From positions 20,354-84,353 of IMG/VR virus record IMGVR_UViG_3300048033_001554: 64,000 bases of DNA, one strand, 5' to 3'. The notes under the pieces are model-generated. The model saw only the letters and a program-made list of their open reading frames with translations, was not told where the DNA came from and made no database searches. The stretch comes from a virus. The position numbers and the translations under genes are program-made. Shown here piece after piece: positions 41,695-49,748 of this stretch; position 1 is the first letter of the stretch, and every line of letters begins with the position of its first letter.

Positions 41695-42786
41695 TCATTT
41701 TATTTCAAGTTTTTTAGTATGTTTTAAGCTATTTTTCCATCTGCCATTTCTTTTGTTACATGTCTGTGCACAAACTCTGAATGGAACACTACTCCAAGAT
41801 TCTTCTATATGCTTAAACAAACCAGCGTTAAGAATATCTGTGATATCGTGTTTAGTTACATTATTGAATTCTCGGTCTAGTTTTAGCTCAGTGTAAAGCT
41901 TTTTAGAAAGCAATCCTTCTGTATTCTTTAAGACATCACTTTGGACTTCTTGCCCTATCCAACAACAAGGCCACAATTTCTTTTCAGCGGACAAGTAAAC
42001 CATAGCATCTTGATCTGCTTGACATTGAATATCAGCTGTAATATCATAGCTTTCGTCATATGTTTTGGGATATTGCGGTTGAAAATCCCTAACGGTGTCA
42101 TTTCGCCTGTGCTTATAGTTATCTTCGATCGCTGACGCAGGTTCTAAAGAGTATTCTGGTTTGTGCTTCTTATCATATACTATAAGATCCTTGGTGCCCC
42201 ATCTCATAGACACCCTAGATTTAAATTGTTTAAATCCATATTGCTTCGCAAGTTCACGGCATTCTTGTTCTTGGTGCTCATTATGTTTAAAGATGGTCAT
42301 AGCCCAATTCGCCTCTCCACCTGCGTCTATGTAGGCTTTAGCATTTTTCATTACAACACTAAATAACGTATTTCTTCTGTATAAATGATGCGTATCTTCG
42401 AGACCATCTATACCAAATTCTACATTGACGTTATGTTGTTTACCTAACCAAGCCCAAAAATCTGTAGATAAAGCTCCACCATTTGTGTTAATTTTTATAC
42501 GCATACTACGATTTAATAAAACTTCAATTAATCCTTTTGGATTTGAATGTTTAACTATATCTCCAAAATTTCCATTTACTACTACAGTAAAAACATTAGA
42601 AAAATATTCGTGGTCAAGAACCTTTTCTAGCTCTTCTGTAGACCACTCATTTATTTCTAATCCTGGCATTGTTTTAAAAAAAGTATCATAAGTTCTTGGG
42701 CACTGAGGGCATCGAGCATTACATCCGCTAGTAGGCTCTAAGTGTATAGTTCTAATAAGCCTTTTGTATATTCCATAATCAACCAT
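41695..42786 (-). CDS. Radical-SAM protein with C-terminal Cys cluster
   Basis: 363 residues. HLEPTSGCNARCPQCPRTY carries the radical-SAM CxxxCxxC (Cys22, 26, 29). ADIQCQ, KLWPCCWIGQ and RVCAQTCNKRNG near the C-terminus supply Cys for an auxiliary (SPASM-like) cluster. Such proteins are common in marine T4-likes; their substrate is unknown to me, and peptide or tRNA targets are possible. Last gene of the accessory island on this strand before the small-gene region. Confidence 0.8.
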   Translation of the reverse strand: MVDYGIYKRLIRTIHLEPTSGCNARCPQCPRTYDTFFKTMPGLEINEWSTEELEKVLDHEYFSNVFTVVVNGNFGDIVKHSNPKGLIEVLLNRSMRIKINTNGGALSTDFWAWLGKQHNVNVEFGIDGLEDTHHLYRRNTLFSVVMKNAKAYIDAGGEANWAMTIFKHNEHQEQECRELAKQYGFKQFKSRVSMRWGTKDLIVYDKKHKPEYSLEPASAIEDNYKHRRNDTVRDFQPQYPKTYDESYDITADIQCQADQDAMVYLSAEKKLWPCCWIGQEVQSDVLKNTEGLLSKKLYTELKLDREFNNVTKHDITDILNAGLFKHIEESWSSVPFRVCAQTCNKRNGRWKNSLKHTKKLEIK

Positions 42787-42806
42787 TTGTACGCCTATAT
42801 TTGATT

Positions 42807-43706
42807 TTAACCAAAAGCTTCTACTCTATCTATGATATTGTAGTTGCATAAATTTTTTATAATTTTTGTATAGCTCTCGTTTGTATCAATAAACGCAACT
42901 GGAATATTTCCAATAGCATTCTTAGGATCGCCTTTAGTAAAACCCAGAGCAGTAAGATAATTGTTATTTTGATCCCACCAATTATTCATTCCTTCTAAGA
43001 ATTTATTAACGTTGTCTTCTTGCCTATTATGAAAGTAAGCGGTGAAATCTGGGCTATACCATCTTAGTGGACGAATATTATCTTCGCCAACTACGTCGTC
43101 GCCATCTTTAAACACATCATATAAAGGCTTTCCTACTTCACAATAGTTTATATAGACTTCTCCAAATTTTCTTTTTAGAGTGAACAACTCATAATCTGAA
43201 TCTTGTAGATTCAATCTATTTCTGTTATTGAATGTTACAACTATTCTTGGGTAATAACTAGTCTTGCTTTGAAAAGCATTTGCGTAATAATTTTCAGCTC
43301 TATGTATTATTACGTTGTATCTTTCTAAAGCTATTTTTTGAGCATCGTCGCATTCCATAAAAAAGTCAGAAGGTAGCAGAGTGCTACCTCTTAGGTTTTC
43401 AAAATAATGGTGTAAATGATTTAGCTGCTCTTGAGGCATACCAACATATGCTTCATGATGAATTACTTTTTTGTTTTTGTTTATTGTGCTAATACAAGAA
43501 TTTAATTCTTCAACCAGTCTTTCTTCAGTCCATTCACCAGAAGGAAAATTATACATTCTATCCGGTTCTTTTGCAGTATTATCTTTTTCAATTACTTGCT
43601 CTTTTAAACATTGAAACCATCTAATTGCAATGTCGGTATTGTAAACAGTATAGCTTAAGCGATATTCGCCGCCATTGCTGTTCTTAAAAATCACATCAAA
43701 ATACAT
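42807..43706 (-). CDS. Hypothetical protein beside the radical-SAM gene
   Basis: 299 residues, soluble, aromatic-rich. YNTDIAIRWFQCLKEQVIEK, HLHHYFENLRGS, PRIVVTFNNRNRLNLQDSDY, REFGEVYIN-like segments and RPLRWYSPDFTAYFHN. A similar protein accompanies radical-SAM genes in marine phages as far as I remember. Good AAGGAG site and a near-consensus late element (AATAAATA, 43725-43732) upstream. Function unknown. Confidence 0.65.
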   Translation of the reverse strand: MYFDVIFKNSNGGEYRLSYTVYNTDIAIRWFQCLKEQVIEKDNTAKEPDRMYNFPSGEWTEERLVEELNSCISTINKNKKVIHHEAYVGMPQEQLNHLHHYFENLRGSTLLPSDFFMECDDAQKIALERYNVIIHRAENYYANAFQSKTSYYPRIVVTFNNRNRLNLQDSDYELFTLKRKFGEVYINYCEVGKPLYDVFKDGDDVVGEDNIRPLRWYSPDFTAYFHNRQEDNVNKFLEGMNNWWDQNNNYLTALGFTKGDPKNAIGNIPVAFIDTNESYTKIIKNLCNYNIIDRVEAFG

Positions 43707-43718
43707 AATATCTCCTTA

Positions 43719-43726
43719 TATAAATA
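43719..43726 (+). promoter_or_regulatory. T4-type late promoter for the nitroreductase
   Basis: TATAAATA on the plus strand, 17 bases before the nitroreductase ATG at 43743. Confidence 0.7.
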
Positions 43727-43742
43727 TTTATTGGAGGAAGAC

Positions 43743-44414
43743 ATGGACAATTTTTTAAAATCAATAGATAGAGAAGAATTCAGAAATTATATAGATAATT
43801 CTGTATTCAAAGCTCAAGCGTGCCAACGAAATTGGGACCTATCTAAATTTGTTAATGAAAAGGATTTAGAGTCTATAATTGGTGCTGGAATGAATTGCCC
43901 ATCAAAACAAAATCAAGATTTTTATAATCTTCACGTGATAACTAATAGAGACATCATACAAAAATTATATGAGAGCTCAATTATACCAAATGGAAGAAGA
44001 AAAAATCCTCAATTATTAGCTAATGCAGTTATTCTATTTGAAAGCAAAGAAGTAGAAACTCCTAGATCTGACGAGCAAAAAAAGCTTGCTCTTGCCAAGA
44101 AGGGAATAATATCTCTTACTCAAAAAGATTTAGATGATTGCGAAAAAATAGTGTATAGAGATACTAATCAAAGTTTAGGAATAGCCGCTGGCTTTATTAA
44201 TATTACCTCAGCTATGCTTGGATATGAAACTGGATTTTGCGCATGTTTTGATGATGAAACTGTAAAATCTTTACTTGATATTCGTGGAAAACCATTGCTA
44301 GCAATAGGAATAGGAATAAAGGATGCAAGTAAAGATAGAACAGAAGATCATATAACTGGCGAACTGATATCTAAATATAAAAAAGGTCCTATAGGACTTA
44401 GTTTGCACAAATAA
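43743..44414 (+). CDS. Nitroreductase-family FMN oxidoreductase
   Basis: 223 residues from the ATG at 43743 (GGAGGA upstream). Family features: AQACQRNWDL then DLESIIGAGMNCPSKQNQDF (FMN phosphate/ring contacts, R...N.PS..N), and SLGIAAGFINITSAMLGYET plus GFCACF...KPLLAIGIG (dimer helix and last strand). Reduces nitro groups, quinones or flavins with NAD(P)H. On the plus strand under its own late promoter, ending 4 bases before the convergent operon end. It could supply reduced flavin to the halogenase-like protein (inference). Confidence 0.75.
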   Translation: MDNFLKSIDREEFRNYIDNSVFKAQACQRNWDLSKFVNEKDLESIIGAGMNCPSKQNQDFYNLHVITNRDIIQKLYESSIIPNGRRKNPQLLANAVILFESKEVETPRSDEQKKLALAKKGIISLTQKDLDDCEKIVYRDTNQSLGIAAGFINITSAMLGYETGFCACFDDETVKSLLDIRGKPLLAIGIGIKDASKDRTEDHITGELISKYKKGPIGLSLHK

Positions 44415-44417
44415 GAT

Positions 44418-44696
44418 CTACTTCTTATTTCTTTGAGCATCCTCTGCTTCGATTACTCCTCTAAGTTCAGCGATGAGTTCTTCTGCAAGCTCAACTTGTC
44501 TTAAAGTAATTCTATGAGGTGTATTAGGAAATAAAAATGGCACAAACGCGTGGATGTATCCAGTGATTGCATTGGCCAAACCAAACGTGCTTAGCTTTAT
44601 TGCAAACCACATATGGGTAAAGTATCCGCTGCGAACTTCCTTCAAATGCTCAGTATTAATCAAATAGCCATATCGGCCTAAGTTGCCAAATTTCAT
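44418..44696 (-). CDS. DUF6356-like small membrane protein (copy 2)
   Basis: 92 residues from the ATG at 44696 (GAGG 7 bases upstream). NTEHLKEVRSGYFTHMWFAI and YIHAFVPFLFPNT match the H..E....Y..H...A and HA..PFLF..T pattern of DUF6356. One or two membrane-associated helices. Paralogue of the next gene upstream, 1 base away. Confidence 0.7.
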   Translation of the reverse strand: MKFGNLGRYGYLINTEHLKEVRSGYFTHMWFAIKLSTFGLANAITGYIHAFVPFLFPNTPHRITLRQVELAEELIAELRGVIEAEDAQRNKK

Positions 44697-44697
44697 G

Positions 44698-44910
44698 TTA
44701 AACCTCGTGGTGCTCAAATGTTTCGTGTACTAAGCTAGCTAATTTCTTTGCAGCATTCATAGATGCTTTTTCTAAAGCGAACGGAAAGATAGCATGAATT
44801 GAACTCGTAACAAAAACCGCTAATGACCAAATGACCATGTTAAGTCCAATTTTAATGTGACCAAAATAACCAGTGTTTGCTTTATTTAAATGTGCTACTA
44901 ATGTTGTCAT
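44698..44910 (-). CDS. DUF6356-like small membrane protein (copy 1)
   Basis: 70 residues: AHLNKANTGYFGHIKIGLNM, a hydrophobic helix (VIWSLAVFVTSSIHAIFPFA) and a charged helix. The same pattern as its neighbour, so a tandem duplication. At the end of the coupled metabolic operon; role unknown. Confidence 0.7.
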   Translation of the reverse strand: MTTLVAHLNKANTGYFGHIKIGLNMVIWSLAVFVTSSIHAIFPFALEKASMNAAKKLASLVHETFEHHEV

Positions 44911-44922
44911 ATTTTTCTCCTT

Positions 44923-45600
44923 TTAGTATCCAAAAATTCCTGGAATTAACGTCCTATGGTTTACGTTAACTTTCATGTAGTTAAACCCGTCAGTTAATCC
45001 GTGTTCTATATATAAATCGTAATTAGAGTATCTTTTTATAGATTCTTTAAGGTACTCAGTATCAATCGCAGTCCACATTACTTTGTCTTTACTTGTAATA
45101 TAGGAAAGCTTTTTGTTTTGTATTTCTTCTATATTTGATATATCTATTGCATACTTGCTTTGAAGTATATCGAATATTTTTTGATTAGAAGGATCTATGT
45201 AGGTGAAACATACTTGTTTAGACACGTGACACAATTGCGCTATGCAATATAACATTTCATTTAACTCGTGGTGAGTAAATACACTATTAGCAAATGCAAT
45301 ATCAAATTGGTTTAATTTTGGAAAGTTTTCATTTTTGTTGCCGTGAGGATTGTATGCTTCGTGGTATCTGTTCCAATAAACTACGCCTGCATTTGGATGA
45401 TCTTCAAGCAATTCATTTAATGCGCTTTTACTTATATCTAAGCAAGTATAGTTTTCTTCTAAGATTTTACCTTTTGAATACCACAAAAGGTTTCCTCTGT
45501 TTCCACCAAAGTCAAGAATTTTTTTATCTTCGTAACCATCAACAAATTGATTGAAGATATTAAAGGCGTCAATTCTTTTGAATACAGAATATTTGTTCAT
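44923..45600 (-). CDS. Class I SAM-dependent methyltransferase
   Basis: 225 residues from the ATG at 45600, which overlaps the stop of the upstream membrane-protein gene (TAATG). Motif I ILDFGGNRGNLL, acidic motif II YTCLDISKSALN, motif IV FDIAFANSVFTHHE. Substrate unknown. The coupling suggests a tailoring methyltransferase of the P450-halogenase operon. Confidence 0.8.
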   Translation of the reverse strand: MNKYSVFKRIDAFNIFNQFVDGYEDKKILDFGGNRGNLLWYSKGKILEENYTCLDISKSALNELLEDHPNAGVVYWNRYHEAYNPHGNKNENFPKLNQFDIAFANSVFTHHELNEMLYCIAQLCHVSKQVCFTYIDPSNQKIFDILQSKYAIDISNIEEIQNKKLSYITSKDKVMWTAIDTEYLKESIKRYSNYDLYIEHGLTDGFNYMKVNVNHRTLIPGIFGY

Positions 45601-45845
45601 TAGTATATAGTGGAATTGCCCACTTTGCTCCAATCAATTTCAACTAACCAGTGTGGCTTTTTTCTTTCAATAATCAACAGTAATAAGTATACATCACTTA
45701 TAATCGGAAATGCATAGAATACAAATCTTTCTACAATATTACATCTATTTATTGCCCCACCAATAAGACCGAGTGGATTTTGCATTCTTTCTTTTTCTAA
45801 AATAATAGAACAAACTATAAAACTAACTAATATCAAATACGTCAT
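45600..45845 (-). CDS. Small membrane protein in the metabolic operon
   Basis: 81 residues, two hydrophobic segments (TYLILVSFIVCSIIL and FVFYAFPIISDVYLLLLII) and an aromatic, charged tail (KKPHWLVEIDW). Coupled at both ends: ATGA with the radical-SAM gene, TAATG with the methyltransferase. Not recognised; could anchor the pathway at the membrane. Confidence 0.65.
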   Translation of the reverse strand: MTYLILVSFIVCSIILEKERMQNPLGLIGGAINRCNIVERFVFYAFPIISDVYLLLLIIERKKPHWLVEIDWSKVGNSTIY

Positions 45846-47365
45846 TCGTCTAGCCCTAAAAACTTATCTACTTTATCATAGTAACTTCTTTTCATATAAT
45901 CATGAGCTCTTTCTTTAATAGCAGGATCTATGAACAGTTCCGTAAACGTCATTTTGCGCAATGTTTCAAAATCAAAACCTAAACATTGATAGAACATCAA
46001 AAAGAATGTAGCAACTTTAATGTCGTCAATAAAATTCTCTTGAAGGTTTTTAACGTACTCAACAGCTTCAACACTCGACCAATCGTCTCTTATCCATCTG
46101 TTTGTTTTTTCGTCTATATAAAAACCATAGTCTTTGTAATTTTTTGAAAGCTCAGATGCGGTGCCAAGCTCTAATGGACTAAAAGAAAATGAATCAAATA
46201 AATGCTTGTGCGCAAACAAATCTTTTGACCATTCGTTTATAGTTTCTTCGTTATCTCCTGGAAGACCAGCAATAAAACTACCATATACACTTAAAGAATC
46301 ATTAAACGCCTCTTTTGATTTTTCTATTGTCTCAAAAATCTTTTCTTTGGGGCAGCTTTTGCCAATTGCTTTTGCTGCTTCATAGTTTAGTGACTCAACT
46401 CCTAGAAACCATGCGCATACATTAATCTTTTTAAGTAGCGGCAATTGCTCTGGGAATCTAGCAACTAAATCAATTCTTATGAATGCTGCAAATTCTAGCT
46501 TTTCTGGCAAAGCTAATTCTTCAATAGCATCGGCAATAGCTTGCAGTTTTACTGTTTGTTCATTGAATGTATCATCTATAATTACATATTTAGTTGTACC
46601 ATACAAATCGTAATTTTGCTTGAGCTCATGTTTGATACGCTCTTTTTCTCGTAAAAAAGAATCATCGCCTTTGCGTTTACCAATTAAAGGGTATGCACAA
46701 AACTTACATTTAAAAATGCATCCACGACCAAACTCGATTCCCATCGCATCCTCTGGATTCCAAAAATCCTCGGGTACATAGTTTATAAATGAATTTCTAA
46801 AATCAAATTGATTTCCTTTTGGATCAAAATCAATTACTTTGCATTTACTGCCATACGCAATATTGTAATTTAATTTTGTTCCGTTTTTTTCATGATTAGT
46901 GATATGCTCAGCCATTGCTTCACCCATACCAACTACATAGTAATCAATGCATTCTTCAACTATTGGTTTACGTTGAGTATCCATCATACCGCCGTATACC
47001 GTTTTTGCACCTTTTGAACGAATATAATCTGTCATAGATTTAATATCTTCATCTTGACTTGGCCAATGCCATAGGATATTCATTCTTGCCCCATCACGGG
47101 TATGTCTTTTAGTATAAACATCGTCGCCTCTTCTCATAAAAAGAGTAGAACTAAAACCAACCCATAATGTGTTTGGCCCCATTAATTTATCAAGCAGTTC
47201 GTTAATTTTGCCTTTTTTAATCCAATGAGTAAAGTTATTTAAAACAAACACACTATATCCAAGGTTGCGCATATGAGATGCGATTTTGTAACCGCCTACT
47301 GCACGCGCAACATTAAAGACAGGATCGCCTCCTTCAGTCATTATAATTATGTCGTATGTTTTCAT
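45842..47365 (-). CDS. B12-binding radical-SAM protein
   Basis: 507 residues. N-terminal ~150 residues look like a cobalamin-binding domain (IIIMTEGGDPVFNVARAVGG, ASHMRNLGYSVFVLNNF, TLWVGFSSTLF, KTVYGGMMDT). The radical-SAM cluster motif is GRGCIFKCKFC (Cys216, 220, 223), followed by Elp3-type core strands (KYVIIDDTFNE; KINVCAWFLGVESLNYEA; SVYGSFIAGLPGDNEETI). Such enzymes methylate or rearrange unactivated carbons. No typical DxHxxGG-type loop is obvious, so B12 binding may be degenerate. Operon partner of the P450 and halogenase-like genes. Confidence 0.8.
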   Translation of the reverse strand: MKTYDIIIMTEGGDPVFNVARAVGGYKIASHMRNLGYSVFVLNNFTHWIKKGKINELLDKLMGPNTLWVGFSSTLFMRRGDDVYTKRHTRDGARMNILWHWPSQDEDIKSMTDYIRSKGAKTVYGGMMDTQRKPIVEECIDYYVVGMGEAMAEHITNHEKNGTKLNYNIAYGSKCKVIDFDPKGNQFDFRNSFINYVPEDFWNPEDAMGIEFGRGCIFKCKFCAYPLIGKRKGDDSFLREKERIKHELKQNYDLYGTTKYVIIDDTFNEQTVKLQAIADAIEELALPEKLEFAAFIRIDLVARFPEQLPLLKKINVCAWFLGVESLNYEAAKAIGKSCPKEKIFETIEKSKEAFNDSLSVYGSFIAGLPGDNEETINEWSKDLFAHKHLFDSFSFSPLELGTASELSKNYKDYGFYIDEKTNRWIRDDWSSVEAVEYVKNLQENFIDDIKVATFFLMFYQCLGFDFETLRKMTFTELFIDPAIKERAHDYMKRSYYDKVDKFLGLDE

Positions 47366-47366
47366 A

Positions 47367-48131
47367 TTAACCTTTTCTAGGATTGTTGAAATCTACTGGC
47401 GTTCCGTCTCTTCCGGTATAAAAGAAGCATCCATTTTTTTCTATTACTTTGTCTTTAGTATTGTACCAATCTTCGTACACACATGAATCACCACTCACCC
47501 ACAAAATATTCCTATCCATAATCTTTACCCAACAATTGAAAATATTACCAACGATGGTTGAGTTTGGTGGAGTAAAAGATTTTACTTTATCCACTTCTTC
47601 TTTAGTATTAAATACGTGCATAATTGCATTTACACCAACTTCAGTCATTCCCCATATGCAAATCACCTTAGCGCCTCTTTCAATAAAAGCATCAATGATA
47701 TCATATGTGACTGGCTCGGATCCAACCATAAATGTTTTGCCACTCAAATTAAGATCCTTGAAGCCTTTAGTCATCATTACGCCTTTAGCTTGTTTAGGAG
47801 TCAAGTGTGTATGAGTATATTTATCAACTGCTCTTACATACTGGTAAGGGCTGAAAGGCTCAATCGTTAGTTTAGCACCCGCAATCAAAGCTGGTATAGA
47901 CTGTGCAAATAAACCACCGGCTCTTTCAAGGCTTAAACACGTATATACTGAACTGTCTTTAGTTATTTCTTGTACCTTTATAGCATTTAAAGCATCAGCT
48001 TTTATTTTTGCGGGAGGTTGATACACTTCTTTTGGGATACCAGAAGAACCAGAGGTTTTAATTGTGATACCTTTATCTATTACATCAAGTAAATATTTGT
48101 GCTGGCTATCGTTCAAAGTAGTTGAACCCAA
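47367..48131 (-). CDS. Truncated ANL-type adenylating enzyme
   Basis: 254 residues, half the size of normal ANL enzymes. The N-terminal-domain signatures are present: P-loop TSGSSGIPKE (26-35), A5 WGMTEVG (160-166), A7 SGD (213-215) and A8 FYTGRDG (237-243). The protein ends just after the hinge, so the C-terminal subdomain with the A10 catalytic Lys is absent; closest in style to MenE-like ligases. No ATG occurs before about residue 119, so TTG starts at 48131 (or 48116) are needed; the first overlaps the halogenase-like gene by 26 bases. It may bind or adenylate an acyl or aryl acid only with a partner. Confidence 0.75.
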   Translation of the reverse strand: MGSTTLNDSQHKYLLDVIDKGITIKTSGSSGIPKEVYQPPAKIKADALNAIKVQEITKDSSVYTCLSLERAGGLFAQSIPALIAGAKLTIEPFSPYQYVRAVDKYTHTHLTPKQAKGVMMTKGFKDLNLSGKTFMVGSEPVTYDIIDAFIERGAKVICIWGMTEVGVNAIMHVFNTKEEVDKVKSFTPPNSTIVGNIFNCWVKIMDRNILWVSGDSCVYEDWYNTKDKVIEKNGCFFYTGRDGTPVDFNNPRKG

Positions 48132-49236
48132 ACTCTCGGTCTACGTAACGTAAGACATGATGGCCCATAAAGCGTTCAGTGATTGTCTTAAACATTTCAT
48201 CGTTTTGGTCTGCAACATATCTTTTAAGTACATTAGTTTCTTCTAGGTTATTAGAAGCTCTATGTGTTGCCCACATCCAAAAATCGTTTTCGTAAATAGA
48301 ACCACCGTGGTAGATTAAATTGATTAAATCTTCAACTGCTCGATAGTTTAATATGCAAAGTTCATTTGCTTCATCTTGGGTAATCTCACCACGAATATAT
48401 TGGGAATGTATTTGAGCATTCTTAACTGTCATATACAAAGAGTTGGCACTCATTGGTTCAAAGAATACGGCACGATTACCACTCTTTAATATTTTTCCAT
48501 CTATTGTCTTCTTACAATAATACGGTTTTAAACTAAATGTTCGGAAGTCTTTAATGTCTTTTTCGGTAGCATTTGTAATACGAATAAGTTCTTGTTCGGC
48601 TTCTAGTCTTGTAGCAAATGCGTCATTATATAAAAGCCCGTGAGACGTGCGATGCTGTAATGGAATCACAAACATCCACCCATACTTATGAGCAACGTGG
48701 CGAGTAAAGCCAAAGTCAGACGGTTCAGGATCATCATAAACAAGAGCAGAATTTAGAATTAAATCACATTCTTTGTAATCGGTAAAATCAGTTGGTCTAC
48801 CACGGCAATCAATTACGTAGTCATATTCTTCTAAGTCTTCGTATTCTACGTTTGCATTTAATAGTTTATAATTTGGATATAACTTCTTTAATCTTTCCAA
48901 CCCCATTTTTGCAAAGTCACGAGCATCAAAATGAACAGCATGATAACCTGATTGGAATGGAAATATAATATCATCTTTACGCCAATCAATATAGTGTGTA
49001 CCATATTTTGTAGTACTATTTAATTCTTTAGATTCAGTAGCAAATATGAAATCAAATGCTTGACCAATCGCAAAGGTAACTTCTGATGTCGTGCTTTCAC
49101 CAACACCAAGGATTGGAATGTTTGGATCAAAAATATGAGTAACTTCGCAATCAATACCACGATTTTTAAAATCTCTTAGAATACATCCGGTAGTTAGTAT
49201 GCCAGCGCTTCCTGCACCTAATATTGCAATTTTCAT
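48106..49236 (-). CDS. Flavin-dependent halogenase-like protein (Trp halogenase family)
   Basis: 376 residues. FAD fold GAGSAG (7-12); the family motif GVGESTT (44-50); K77 in TTKYGTHYIDW lies where tryptophan halogenases have their catalytic Lys79 (K.GI.F.NW); GWMFVIP (186-192) is the WxWxIP motif with Phe for the second Trp; EPMSANSLYM (260-269) matches EPLE.TSI. Family members are usually above 500 residues, so this is a compact version. Marine viral halogenases of this family are known (cyanophage VirX1). The missing second Trp leaves open that it is an oxidase rather than a halogenase. ATGA overlap with the GNAT gene. Confidence 0.75.
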   Translation of the reverse strand: MKIAILGAGSAGILTTGCILRDFKNRGIDCEVTHIFDPNIPILGVGESTTSEVTFAIGQAFDFIFATESKELNSTTKYGTHYIDWRKDDIIFPFQSGYHAVHFDARDFAKMGLERLKKLYPNYKLLNANVEYEDLEEYDYVIDCRGRPTDFTDYKECDLILNSALVYDDPEPSDFGFTRHVAHKYGWMFVIPLQHRTSHGLLYNDAFATRLEAEQELIRITNATEKDIKDFRTFSLKPYYCKKTIDGKILKSGNRAVFFEPMSANSLYMTVKNAQIHSQYIRGEITQDEANELCILNYRAVEDLINLIYHGGSIYENDFWMWATHRASNNLEETNVLKRYVADQNDEMFKTITERFMGHHVLRYVDREFGFNYFER

Positions 49237-49748
49237 TCTTCACCTCTTGCTTCTAAATACTTTTTATTATTTAATTTCCATATGTTTTGATTAACACCAA
49301 ACACTTCTTCGTTACTTACATGCTCAACAAGCCCATTCTTTTCAAGTATATAATATAGCTTATTTAATCTTAACATACTTCCGCTTGCATCATTATCAGT
49401 ATTTGTTGTGATATAGATTGGTTCTCCATTAGCCAGATCAATAACTATTGGAAGGTGATAATAAAACATCCAACAATTCATGTGATTGCGGCTTAACCCG
49501 CCAGGCCTAGAATATAATTGAGCACCTCGATATAAAGCTCTATACCCGTCTTTAAATCCATGAAGACCGCTTATCCCAACAATTTTATCGTCTACATATG
49601 TGGCAAACCAAATACCACGATTTTCTATAGTTTCCTCAAACCTCATAGCTTCAAGTGAGTTGTTATTTTTAAACCCAAGTTTATCACACTCGTTAATAAA
49701 TTCTATCAACGCAGGTGAAGTGCCAAATAGAAGACTAGTTTCAATCAT
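49233..49748 (-). CDS. GNAT-like acetyltransferase
   Basis: 171 residues. GIWFATYVDDKIVGISGLHG fits GNAT strands 2-4 and IYITTNTDNDASGSMLRLNK with YYILEKNGLVEH fits strand 5 and helix 4. The CoA-binding R/Q-x-x-G-x-G/A is not clear (GGLSRNHMN instead), so activity is uncertain. Coupled by ATGA to both P450 and halogenase-like genes. Confidence 0.6.
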   Translation of the reverse strand: MIETSLLFGTSPALIEFINECDKLGFKNNNSLEAMRFEETIENRGIWFATYVDDKIVGISGLHGFKDGYRALYRGAQLYSRPGGLSRNHMNCWMFYYHLPIVIDLANGEPIYITTNTDNDASGSMLRLNKLYYILEKNGLVEHVSNEEVFGVNQNIWKLNNKKYLEARGEE

